DNA from: Paracoccaceae bacterium
Lineage (GTDB): Bacteria > Pseudomonadota > Alphaproteobacteria > Rhodobacterales > Rhodobacteraceae
Assembly: GCA_020446815.1 (NCBI GenBank)
Contig: JAGRDY010000015.1
Location: 55,167-119,166, forward strand
Direction of reading: 5' to 3'
DNA length: 64,000 nucleotides
Part shown: piece after piece, positions 18,690-26,579 of the stretch
Layout: each line of letters starts with the position of its first letter
Position numbering within the stretch: position 1 is the first letter of the stretch
Notes under the pieces: generated by a model
Databases searched by the model: none
Seen by the model: only the letters and a program-made list of their open reading frames with translations
What the model was told of the DNA's origin: nothing
Position numbers and translations under genes: made by a program

Positions 18690-18730
18690 AAAATGTGTTA
18701 TACTTGTTCATTAGATAGAGTATGGCTATG
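18690..18730. promoter_or_regulatory. Conserved regulatory element B upstream of the cassette 1 hydantoinase operon
   Basis: Lies in the 379-base space 18602-18980 between hyuA and the end of the cassette 2 large subunit; both genes are on the minus strand. It holds the dyad ATACT-N14-AGTAT (18700-18723) and matches element A at 7682-7722 in 30 of 41 bases. AT-rich sequence next to it (TATAAC, TTTTATC on the minus strand) could hold the promoter. The rest of the space (18731-18980) shows no convincing gene. Confidence 0.65.
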
Positions 18731-18980
18731 CCGATTCCTGCCTTCGAACATCTTCGACGATGCTTGAATCGGTTTGTTGCGTACTTTCGTGTCGCGCGGA
18801 CTGCAACGAACAGGGATGATGACGCCCCCGATGCGCCTGCGACAAATTGCTTTGGGCATTCGCTACCCGGATCGGCTCGCGGAAAATTTCAAGGCTGTCC
18901 GGCGGCCAGAAGGTGTGGGCCACCGGACCGACATGGCATGTCAAATCTCTTGTCGAGTTCGCCGCGCCAAATACCCGCCA

Positions 18981-21290
18981 TCAACCACGCGCCGCTTCGA
19001 GCGCACGCCAGATGCGTTCCGGTGTGATCGGCATCTCGAAGACGCGCACGCCGATGGCGTCGGCGATGGCGTTGGCCACTGCCGGAGGCACCGGCGTCAT
19101 CGAGGGTTCGCCGATTCCCTTGGACCCGAACGGCCCCAGCCCGCTGCGCGATTCGAGAATGATCGATTCGACCGGCGGCATGTCCATCGCCGTCGGCATC
19201 AGATATTCGCTGAACGACGGCGTCATCAGGCGCCCTTCCTTGTAGAGCATCTCTTCGGTCAGGGCATAGCCAAGCCCGTTCTGGACGCCGCCGTGGATCT
19301 GGCCCTCGACCGCCGCGCGGTTGATGCATTGGCCGACATCGTGGGCGGCGACGGACTTCAGCACCTTGACCTCGCCCGTCTCGGTATCGACCGCGACCTC
19401 GATGGCATGGGCGCCATAGGCATAGTCGGGATGCGCCTGCCCCTGCCCCGTTTCTGGGTCGAGCACATCGGTGAACGGCGCGCGGAAGATCGCCAGTTCG
19501 GAACGGTGCACCCCGCGCGAGGCGGCGAGCTTGACCAGATCCGCGATTGTCATGCCCTTGGCCGAGTCATCGGTGACGAAGACCCGGTTGAACTCCATGC
19601 CGATCTGCGCGACATCCACCCCGAACTTCTCGGCGGCCACCTCGGCCAGGCGCTCGCGCACCGCCTCTGCCGCCAGGCGCGCGGCATTGCCGGTCATGTA
19701 AAGCGCGCGCGTCGCCGTGGTTGTCCCGGCCAGTGGCGTGACCTGCGAATCCGAGTTGTAGACAGTCACGTTAGGCAAGGTGACGCCAAGGATTTCCGCA
19801 GCGATCTGCGCCAGCGACGAAGCCTGCCCTGCGCCGATATCGGTCACGCCCGAGCGTACGGTAACGGTGCCGTCCATCTCGATGCCGACCCATGCCTCGG
19901 AAGTGTCGTGCAGGAAGGTCAGCCGCCCATAGCTTTGCTGGAACGCTCCTATACCACGGCCGATCTTGACCGGCCCTTCCGAGGGCGTCGGATCGCCCAA
20001 TGCCTCCCACGCGAGATCGGCGCATTTTTCCGTCCAGATCGCGCTGGGGGGCACGAATCCGGTTGAAATGGGGTCGCCGGTCTGAAGGTAGTTTCGCCGC
20101 CGGAACTCCAGCCGGTCCATGCTGATCGCGTTGGCGACCTCGTCCATCTGCTGCTCATAGCCGGCAGCGGCCTGCAACCCGCCAAAGCCCCGGAATGCCG
20201 AAGTGAACATGTTGTTGGTGGCCACCGCCCGCGCATGGACGTTCAGGTTTTCAACGCGATAAGGCCCCGGTGCGTTGACCGCGCTGTAAAGCAGCACATA
20301 GGGGCTGAGATAGACATAGGCACCGGCATCGGCCAGGATCTGCACGTCAAGCGCGGTGATCTTGCCGTCCCTCTTCACACCGGTGCGGTATTTCAGCGTC
20401 ATCGAGTGACGGTTGCCGTGGCCGACAAAGGAATCTTCGCGCGTGAATTCCAAGCGCACCGGGCGACGGGTCTTTTGCGCGAGGATTGCAAGGTAGGTTT
20501 CGACGGTGACGTCTTCCTTGCCGCCAAAGCCGCCGCCCACCATGGCACCCATGATCCGCACCTTGTTGTGCGGCACGCCGATGGCGTCTGCCACGGCGCG
20601 GAAATGTTCGATGACCTGGGTACAGACGCGGATGGTGATCACCTCGTTTTCGTCGACCCAGGCCAGCCCGGCCTCGGGTTCGAGAAAGGCATGTTCCTGG
20701 AAGGGCGTGACATAGGTGTTCTCGACGATCATGTCGGCTTCGGCAAAGCCGGCATCGGTATCGCCCTTGCGAATCTTGTGGGTGGAAACGACGTTGTCAG
20801 TACCCTGTACGACCGGCGCACCGGGCGCGAGCGCCTCTTCGGGGGAATAGACGCCGGGGATCGGCTCCAGTTCGAATTCGATCAGGCGGCGCGCCTTCTC
20901 GGCGATATCGGCGGATTCGGCGGCGATCAGCGCCAGCGGTTCGCCGAAATAGCGCACCCGTTCCTTGATGAGGATCTGCTGTTCGGTCTTCAGCCGGTCG
21001 CGCCCGGTCTGGCCGGGAATATCGGTGGCGATGGTGCGATCGGGCATGTCGGCGGCGGTCAGCACGCAGACCACGCCCGGCAGCGCGCGCGCCTTCGACA
21101 CATCGAGCCGTTTCAGCCGGGCGCTGGCGATATCGGCGCGCAGCACCTTGGCATGCAGCATGCCGGGCATCACATAGTCACCGGCATAGGGTGTGCGCCC
21201 CATGGCCTTGCCCGGCGCGTCGGTGCGGGTCAGTGACTTGCCGACCTGGCTGAACCTCAGATTGGGCTGGATCGTGTCATGAGCGGTCAT
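18981..21290 (-). CDS. Molybdenum hydroxylase large (molybdopterin-binding) subunit, xanthine-dehydrogenase-like (cassette 2)
   Basis: Catalytic subunit of 769 aa. Hammerhead domain at the N-terminus (PYAGDYVMPGMLHAKVLR), then MGAMVGGGFGGKEDV, FTSAFRGFGGLQAAAGYEQ (closer to true xanthine dehydrogenase/nicotinate dehydrogenase loops than the cassette 1 enzyme), GQIHGGVQNGLGYAL and SKGIGEPSMTPVPPA with the expected catalytic Glu. The start at 21290 is set by GGGAGAGACGAA and by homology; it overlaps the Fe-S subunit stop by ATGA. It is the last gene of cassette 2. The AFRGFGG loop suggests a heteroaromatic N-ring substrate, without naming it. Confidence 0.92.
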   Translation of the reverse strand: MTAHDTIQPNLRFSQVGKSLTRTDAPGKAMGRTPYAGDYVMPGMLHAKVLRADIASARLKRLDVSKARALPGVVCVLTAADMPDRTIATDIPGQTGRDRLKTEQQILIKERVRYFGEPLALIAAESADIAEKARRLIEFELEPIPGVYSPEEALAPGAPVVQGTDNVVSTHKIRKGDTDAGFAEADMIVENTYVTPFQEHAFLEPEAGLAWVDENEVITIRVCTQVIEHFRAVADAIGVPHNKVRIMGAMVGGGFGGKEDVTVETYLAILAQKTRRPVRLEFTREDSFVGHGNRHSMTLKYRTGVKRDGKITALDVQILADAGAYVYLSPYVLLYSAVNAPGPYRVENLNVHARAVATNNMFTSAFRGFGGLQAAAGYEQQMDEVANAISMDRLEFRRRNYLQTGDPISTGFVPPSAIWTEKCADLAWEALGDPTPSEGPVKIGRGIGAFQQSYGRLTFLHDTSEAWVGIEMDGTVTVRSGVTDIGAGQASSLAQIAAEILGVTLPNVTVYNSDSQVTPLAGTTTATRALYMTGNAARLAAEAVRERLAEVAAEKFGVDVAQIGMEFNRVFVTDDSAKGMTIADLVKLAASRGVHRSELAIFRAPFTDVLDPETGQGQAHPDYAYGAHAIEVAVDTETGEVKVLKSVAAHDVGQCINRAAVEGQIHGGVQNGLGYALTEEMLYKEGRLMTPSFSEYLMPTAMDMPPVESIILESRSGLGPFGSKGIGEPSMTPVPPAVANAIADAIGVRVFEMPITPERIWRALEAARG

Positions 21291-21775
21291 TTCGTCTCTC
21301 CCGTCTGGCGCATCACGGCGGCAGCCGCCTGGACCGCCTCGAATATCTTCACATAGCCTGTACAGCGGCAGAGGTTGCCGCTGAGCGCGATGCGCAACTC
21401 CTCGTCGCTCGGCGCCGGATTCTTGCGCAATAGGGACTCCGACGCGATGATCATTCCGGGTGTGCAATAGCCACACTGCGCCGCGCCCAGTTCGGCAAAA
21501 CTCTGCTGAAGCGGATGGGGCGCTTCCGGCGTGCCGAGGCCCTGCAAGGTCGTGATTTCGCGCCCTTCCGCCGATTGGGCCAGCGTCAGGCAACTATCGA
21601 CCGCCTCGCCATCGACAAGGACGGCGCAGGCCCCGCAATCGCCCTTCTCGCAGCCGCATTTGACATCGACATGGCCAAGCCCGCGCAGCGCCTCTAGCAG
21701 TGTCCTGTGCGGCGGGATCGTGGCTGTCTCCTCGCGGCCGTTGACGCGAAGGTTGATCGTCTTTTCCGTGCTCAT
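21287..21775 (-). CDS. Molybdenum hydroxylase small (2Fe-2S) subunit (cassette 2)
   Basis: A 162-aa two-cluster [2Fe-2S] protein. CGCEKGDCGACAVLVDG holds the plant-ferredoxin-type cluster; QCGYCTPGMI and LCRCTGY hold the second. It transfers electrons from the molybdenum centre to FAD. The ATG at 21775 begins MSTEKTINLRVNGRE, the usual family start, 16 bases after the FAD subunit. No Tat signal is seen, so the complex should be cytoplasmic. Confidence 0.94.
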   Translation of the reverse strand: MSTEKTINLRVNGREETATIPPHRTLLEALRGLGHVDVKCGCEKGDCGACAVLVDGEAVDSCLTLAQSAEGREITTLQGLGTPEAPHPLQQSFAELGAAQCGYCTPGMIIASESLLRKNPAPSDEELRIALSGNLCRCTGYVKIFEAVQAAAAVMRQTGETK

Positions 21776-21791
21776 CTGTCGCACTCCTCCA

Positions 21792-22652
21792 TTATCCGGT
21801 CTGAACGGCGTTGTTGACCAGCCGCGCCACGAGAACCTCGACCATCTTCCGGCGATACTCCCCGGTGGCGCGAACGTCGTCGATGGGGCTGCATTCCTGT
21901 GCCGCGGCAAGCGCGGCCCGCGCGATCCGCTCCGGCACCGGTGCCTCGCCCTCGAGCAGGCCTTCGGCCTTGCGGGCACGCATCGGAGTCGGCGCGACCG
22001 AGCCGAGCGCAATGCGCACCCCGACGCAGCGCCCGCCCTTGAGGCCGAGGCCGACCGCGACGCCGACAACGGTGATGGCATCGCCCTTGCGGCGGGCAAG
22101 CTTGTAGAAGCTGCCGAAGCTGCCCTTCGCCGGCACCGGCCAGCCGATCGCGGTGATCAGTTCGCCCGGTGCCCGCTGATCGGACTTGTAGCCGGTGTAG
22201 AAATCGCACAGCGCCAGCGTCCGGCTGCCGGTCGTGCCGGTCAGCGTGACCTCCGCATCGAGCGCGAGAAGCGGTGGAACCAGATCGGCGGCGGGCGATC
22301 CGCAGGCTATGTTGCCGGCCACCGTGGCGGTGTTGCGCACCATCTGGCCGGCAAAGACGCGCGCCGATTCCACCAGCGCCGGGGCGGTCGCGGCGATTTC
22401 CTCCGAGGCAAGCAGGTCGCTTACCGTGGTGCGCGGCCCGAGCGTCACGCGCCCGCCGTCGACGGTGATGCCGCGCAGCCCGCCGATACGCCCGAGATCG
22501 ACGATCCGCTCGGGCGCGAGGCGCTGCGAACGCACATCGACAAGCACATTCGTTCCTCCGGCGAGCGGCACCGCACGCTTGCCGCCGGCCGTCAGGGATT
22601 TCACCGCCTCCTGCAATGTCTTGGGAATTGTCAGGTCGAATTCGCCATACAT
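21792..22652 (-). CDS. Molybdenum hydroxylase medium (FAD-binding) subunit (cassette 2)
   Basis: FAD subunit, 286 aa. Typical motifs are VPLAGGTNVLVDVRS for the first FAD loop and ATVAGNIACGSPAADLVPPL for the second. The start at 22652 (MYGEFDL) has GAGGAAAATATC before it and is better than an in-frame ATG 15 codons earlier. It follows the aldehyde dehydrogenase by 23 bases in the cassette 2 operon, so here the hydroxylase is at the operon's end, whereas in cassette 1 it forms a separate operon. Confidence 0.92.
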   Translation of the reverse strand: MYGEFDLTIPKTLQEAVKSLTAGGKRAVPLAGGTNVLVDVRSQRLAPERIVDLGRIGGLRGITVDGGRVTLGPRTTVSDLLASEEIAATAPALVESARVFAGQMVRNTATVAGNIACGSPAADLVPPLLALDAEVTLTGTTGSRTLALCDFYTGYKSDQRAPGELITAIGWPVPAKGSFGSFYKLARRKGDAITVVGVAVGLGLKGGRCVGVRIALGSVAPTPMRARKAEGLLEGEAPVPERIARAALAAAQECSPIDDVRATGEYRRKMVEVLVARLVNNAVQTG

Positions 22653-22675
22653 GATATTTTCCTCATCCGTTGTCG

Positions 22676-24160
22676 TCAGATGCGTGCCGTGATGCACTTC
22701 ACCTGGTAATAGGCCGCAAGAGCCGCGAGACCCTTCTCGCGCCCGAAGCCCGAGAGCTTGGTTCCGCCGAAAGGTGTCGGGACGCCGCCGGCGAAATACT
22801 GGTTTATGAAGATCTGCCCGGCGTCGACATCGCGCGCGAAGCGCATCGCGCGGGTCACGTCACGGGTGTAGATGCCGGCACAAAGGCCGAAGGGCGTGCC
22901 GTTGGCAACCGCGATCGCCTCGTCGGGCGAGTCCACGACCTGAACGCTCAGCACCGGGCCGAAGATCTCCTCCTGGATCACCGGATCCTGGGCCGCGACC
23001 GCATCGAGAATCGTCGGAGCGTAGAAATAGCCCTCCTCGAAGCCCGCGACCGCGATCGGCGCGCCGCCCGTAAGAACCGCGACGCCGCGCGCCCTGGCGC
23101 CCTCGACATAGCCCGCGACGGTGCGGCGATGGCTGTCGGAGACCAGCGGGCCAAGCTGCGGATCGCCCAGCCCGTGGCCGACCGAAAGCTGTTTGGCCCG
23201 CGGCACCAGGCGCTCCATCATCGCGGCATGCACCTTGCGCTCGATCACCAGCCGCGACCCGGCCGAACAGACCTGGCCCGCGTTCATGTAGATCGCCTTC
23301 AGCGTGCCCGCGACCGCGGCGTCGAGATCGGCGTCGGCCAACACCACGACCGGCGACTTGCCGCCCAACTCCAGCGTCACCGAAGTGACCCGTTCGGCGG
23401 CGACCTTCATCACGTTGATGCCGGTGGGCACCGAGCCGGTGAAGGTCACGTGATCGACGCCGGGATGGCCGACCAGCGCGTCTCCGATCGTGCCGCCGCG
23501 CCCTGTCACCACGTTGTAGACCCCGGCCGGTAGGCCGGCCTCGGTCAGAAGATCGGCCAATGCCAGCGCGGTCAGCGGCGTCTGGGTCGCGGGCTTGACG
23601 ACGGCAGTGTTGCCGGCCGCAAGCGCCGGCGCCACGCCGCGGGCGGTCGTCACCAGCGGAAAGTTCCAGGGGATGACATGGGCGGTCACGCCCACCGGCT
23701 CGTGCAGCGTGAAGGACATGTAGTCCGGCCCGAGCGGGATGCTGTCGCCCTGCAGTTTGTCGGCGATACCGGCATAATATTCGAAATAACCCGCCGCCGT
23801 CGCCACGTCGCCGCGCGATTCGGCTAGCGGCTTGCCGCTGTCGAGCGTCTCGATGATCGCCAGCCGCTCGGCATCACGCCGGATCAGCGCGGCGGCGCGC
23901 GACAGGATGCGGCCGCGCTCGACCGGCAGCGTGCCACGCCAGGTGCCGACGAGCGCCTTGCGGGAATCGGCCACCGCCGCGTCGACATCGTCGACCGTCC
24001 CCGCGGGTACATCGGCGAAGACCCGGCCGGTGGCCGGATCGACGGTCTCGATCCGGTCGCCAGAGGCGGCGTCGACCTGGCGGCCGCCGATGACCATCTG
24101 CCGCGGCAGGTCGGTCGGGATCGCCACGCCGGCGATTTCTGCATGCAACGCGCCGGCCAT
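22676..24160 (-). CDS. NAD(P)-dependent aldehyde dehydrogenase (cassette 2)
   Basis: A 494-aa aldehyde dehydrogenase with VIPWNFPLVTTARG, FTGSVPTG, LELGGKSPVVVL, catalytic NAGQVCSAGSRL and EEIFGPVLSVQ. It is a clear paralogue of the cassette 1 enzyme at 8761-10233: one 95-base tract differs at only one base, and a further tract around 23673-23757 is also very alike, while N-terminal parts differ strongly. It starts two bases after the SDR stop. The substrate is probably the semialdehyde formed by the adjacent aminotransferase or SDR step. Confidence 0.93.
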   Translation of the reverse strand: MAGALHAEIAGVAIPTDLPRQMVIGGRQVDAASGDRIETVDPATGRVFADVPAGTVDDVDAAVADSRKALVGTWRGTLPVERGRILSRAAALIRRDAERLAIIETLDSGKPLAESRGDVATAAGYFEYYAGIADKLQGDSIPLGPDYMSFTLHEPVGVTAHVIPWNFPLVTTARGVAPALAAGNTAVVKPATQTPLTALALADLLTEAGLPAGVYNVVTGRGGTIGDALVGHPGVDHVTFTGSVPTGINVMKVAAERVTSVTLELGGKSPVVVLADADLDAAVAGTLKAIYMNAGQVCSAGSRLVIERKVHAAMMERLVPRAKQLSVGHGLGDPQLGPLVSDSHRRTVAGYVEGARARGVAVLTGGAPIAVAGFEEGYFYAPTILDAVAAQDPVIQEEIFGPVLSVQVVDSPDEAIAVANGTPFGLCAGIYTRDVTRAMRFARDVDAGQIFINQYFAGGVPTPFGGTKLSGFGREKGLAALAAYYQVKCITARI

Positions 24161-24162
24161 GG

Positions 24163-24945
24163 TCAGACGTCCCAGCCGCCGTCGACGGCGATGTGCTGGC
24201 CGGTGATCTGACGCGCATCTTCCGACGCGAGAAAAAGCACCGCATTGGCGATGTCCTGGCCAAGGGTCACCCGCTTCAACGCCATGTCCTGGACGTATTC
24301 CTCATAGACCTGCTCCACCGTCCAGCCGCGGACCTTGGCCTTACCCTCGCAGAGTTTCATCATCCGCGGCGTCTCGACGATGCCGGGGCAGACCGCGTTG
24401 ACGTTGACGTTGTGCTTGCCGAGTTCGAGCGCGACGGTCCGGGTGATGCCGCGCACCGCCCATTTCGAGGCGCTGTAGGCGGTCCGCATCGGATAGCCCC
24501 TGAGCCCCGAGGTACCCGAGATATTGACGATCTTGCCTTCCTTCTGCGCGATCATGGTCGGCGTGACATGCTTGATCGGCAGGAAGGTGCCGCGTTCGTT
24601 GGCAATGATCACATAGTCGAAATCGTCGACCTTGATGTCCTGCACCGGGGTCTCGATCGGGCCGGTGACGCCGGCGACGTTGACCAGGATGTCGATGCGG
24701 CCGTCGAAGACCTCAAGCGACTTCTTGACCATTGCGGCGACCTGATCCTCCTCGATCACGTCGCAGGCGACGACATGCGCCTTGCGCCCCATGTCGCGGA
24801 CCTTGCTGGCCACGTCGTCGAGCGCGGCGGTATCGCGCGCGGTCAGAACGATGTCGCAGCCCTCACGCGCCAGCGTGGCGGTGATGTCGGCACCCATACC
24901 CTTGGCAGCGCCGGTGACGATGGCCTTCTTTCCCTTGAGCTTCAT
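24163..24945 (-). CDS. Short-chain dehydrogenase/reductase (cassette 2)
   Basis: SDR of 260 aa, the same length as the cassette 1 copy. TGAAKGMG is the nucleotide loop, NVAGVTG follows, the catalytic Tyr/Lys are in AYSASKWAV and the end is DGGWDV. NISGTSG provides the catalytic Ser region. Its start overlaps the hyuB stop by ATGA. Conserved features shared with the paralogue, such as GPIETPV after NxAGxTG and VETPRMxKLC, suggest closely similar substrates. Its oxidation or reduction role is not decided by sequence. Confidence 0.9.
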   Translation of the reverse strand: MKLKGKKAIVTGAAKGMGADITATLAREGCDIVLTARDTAALDDVASKVRDMGRKAHVVACDVIEEDQVAAMVKKSLEVFDGRIDILVNVAGVTGPIETPVQDIKVDDFDYVIIANERGTFLPIKHVTPTMIAQKEGKIVNISGTSGLRGYPMRTAYSASKWAVRGITRTVALELGKHNVNVNAVCPGIVETPRMMKLCEGKAKVRGWTVEQVYEEYVQDMALKRVTLGQDIANAVLFLASEDARQITGQHIAVDGGWDV

Positions 24946-26579
24946 GCGATTTCTCTCCTTTGGTCCGCAGTGTCTTTGTCTTTTCTGGTATCCGCCGCGG
25001 CGGGTGGGCCGTAGCCGCCGCCGCCGCAACTGTCGACGATCACCCGGTCGCCGGGGCCGAGCCGGATGTTGGCCTTGCCGGGCAGGTCGTAGGACGCGCC
25101 GTCCCGCGGGTTGATCTCGACGCGGAAACAGGCCCCCGGCGCGCCGCCACCCAGCCCGTAGGGCGGGATCACGCGGCGCTCGAACATCGAGGTCACCGAC
25201 ATGTCCTCGCACATGACCCGGTAGACCCGGTGCAGCCCCTCGCCGCCGCAATGGCGGCCCGCCCCACCCGAGCCGCGGCGCAGCGCCTGGGCCTCGATCA
25301 TCAGCGGATATTCCGCCTCGATCACCTCGGCCGGCGTGTTCATCACGTTCGACATATGCACCCGGATCACCGGCGCCCCGTCGCGGTCGACGCGCGCGCC
25401 CTCACCGCCGCCATGGGTCTCGTAAAGCGTCGTCCATGCGCCGTCGGCGCGCCGCCCTCCGAAAAGAATCAGCCCAGAGGTTGTCGGCCCACCGGCGGTC
25501 AGCCGTTCGGGCACGACAGCGGCAAACGCCCGGAACACAGCATCGGCGATGCGCTGCGAAGTCTCATGGTTGCCGCCGACGACCGGCTTTTCCGGCCCGG
25601 GATCGAGAACGCTGCCGGGCCGGGTGACAATCTCGAACGGGCGGTAGCAGCCGCCGCTCGGCTGAATCTCCGGCCCGAAGAGCGCCTTCATCACATAAAA
25701 GACCGATGCCGCAGTGATGAAGGGCGTGGTGTTGACCGGCCCGCGCGCCGCATCGTCGCAGTCGCTGAAATCGAAGCGCGCGGTGTCGCCCGCGATCCGC
25801 ACGCGGACCCGGATCGCCACCGGGCCGCCACCGCCTGCATCGTCGTCGAGGCTGTCTTCGCCGGCGTATTCGCCGTCGGGGATCGCGGCGATCGCCGCGC
25901 GCATCTGCGCCTCGGCGCGGTCGTGGATCGCCGCCATCGCCACCTGAAGCTGCCCTGCCCCGTGCTGGCGCGCAATTTCCTGCAGACGCAGTTCGGCCGC
26001 CCGCGTCGCGGCCACCTGGGCGAGGATGTCGCCCTTGCGCTCCGCCGCGCCGCGCACATTGGCGAGGATGATGCCGAGCTTCTCCTCGTCCGCGCCTGCG
26101 GCGGTGAAGACGCGCAGCGGCGGGATGCGCAGCCCTTCCTGCCAGGCGTCGGTGGCTCCCGCGACGTAGGAGCCGGGGACCGCGCCGCCGACATCGGCCC
26201 AGTGCGCGAGGCTGACCGCGAAGGCCGCAAGGCCGCCGCCGATGAAGACCGGGCGGATCGCCTTGACATCGGGCAGGTGGTTGCCGCCGATCGCGGGGAT
26301 GTTTAGGAACCACACGTCACCGGGGGCGAGCCTCTCCTGCGGCACCAGGCGCAGGAATTCCCGCACGGTGAAGCTCATCACCCCCATATGCATGGGAACG
26401 TCGCGCCCCTGGGCGATGAGAAAGCCGTCGGCATCGGTGATCACCGAGGAATGGTCGCCCGCCTCGCGCAGCAGCGGCGAGCGGGCCGAACGCATGACGA
26501 CGAGCGATATTTCCTCGGCCGCGGCGGTGAGCGCGTTGCGGATCACCTCGAGCGTCACGGGATCGATGCGGAACGTCAT
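24942..26579 (-). CDS. hyuB: Hydantoinase/oxoprolinase subunit B (HyuB family, cassette 2)
   Basis: A 545-aa HyuB-family protein. The N-terminus DPVTLEVIRNALTAAAEEI, MRSARSPLLREAGDHSSV, SLAHWADVGGAVPGSY and GGNHETSQR match the cassette 1 copy throughout; the C-terminus ends with an extra, charged tail. It overlaps hyuA upstream and the SDR downstream by ATGA, so subunits are translated in a fixed ratio. The substrate is a cyclic amide by family, not further defined. Confidence 0.92.
   Translation of the reverse strand: MTFRIDPVTLEVIRNALTAAAEEISLVVMRSARSPLLREAGDHSSVITDADGFLIAQGRDVPMHMGVMSFTVREFLRLVPQERLAPGDVWFLNIPAIGGNHLPDVKAIRPVFIGGGLAAFAVSLAHWADVGGAVPGSYVAGATDAWQEGLRIPPLRVFTAAGADEEKLGIILANVRGAAERKGDILAQVAATRAAELRLQEIARQHGAGQLQVAMAAIHDRAEAQMRAAIAAIPDGEYAGEDSLDDDAGGGGPVAIRVRVRIAGDTARFDFSDCDDAARGPVNTTPFITAASVFYVMKALFGPEIQPSGGCYRPFEIVTRPGSVLDPGPEKPVVGGNHETSQRIADAVFRAFAAVVPERLTAGGPTTSGLILFGGRRADGAWTTLYETHGGGEGARVDRDGAPVIRVHMSNVMNTPAEVIEAEYPLMIEAQALRRGSGGAGRHCGGEGLHRVYRVMCEDMSVTSMFERRVIPPYGLGGGAPGACFRVEINPRDGASYDLPGKANIRLGPGDRVIVDSCGGGGYGPPAAADTRKDKDTADQRREIA

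Noticed and set aside
18722-19027. Possible short gene in the intergenic space before cassette 2's end.
   Set aside because: It overlaps the large-subunit C-terminus in another frame, has no ribosome site and begins in the regulatory element.
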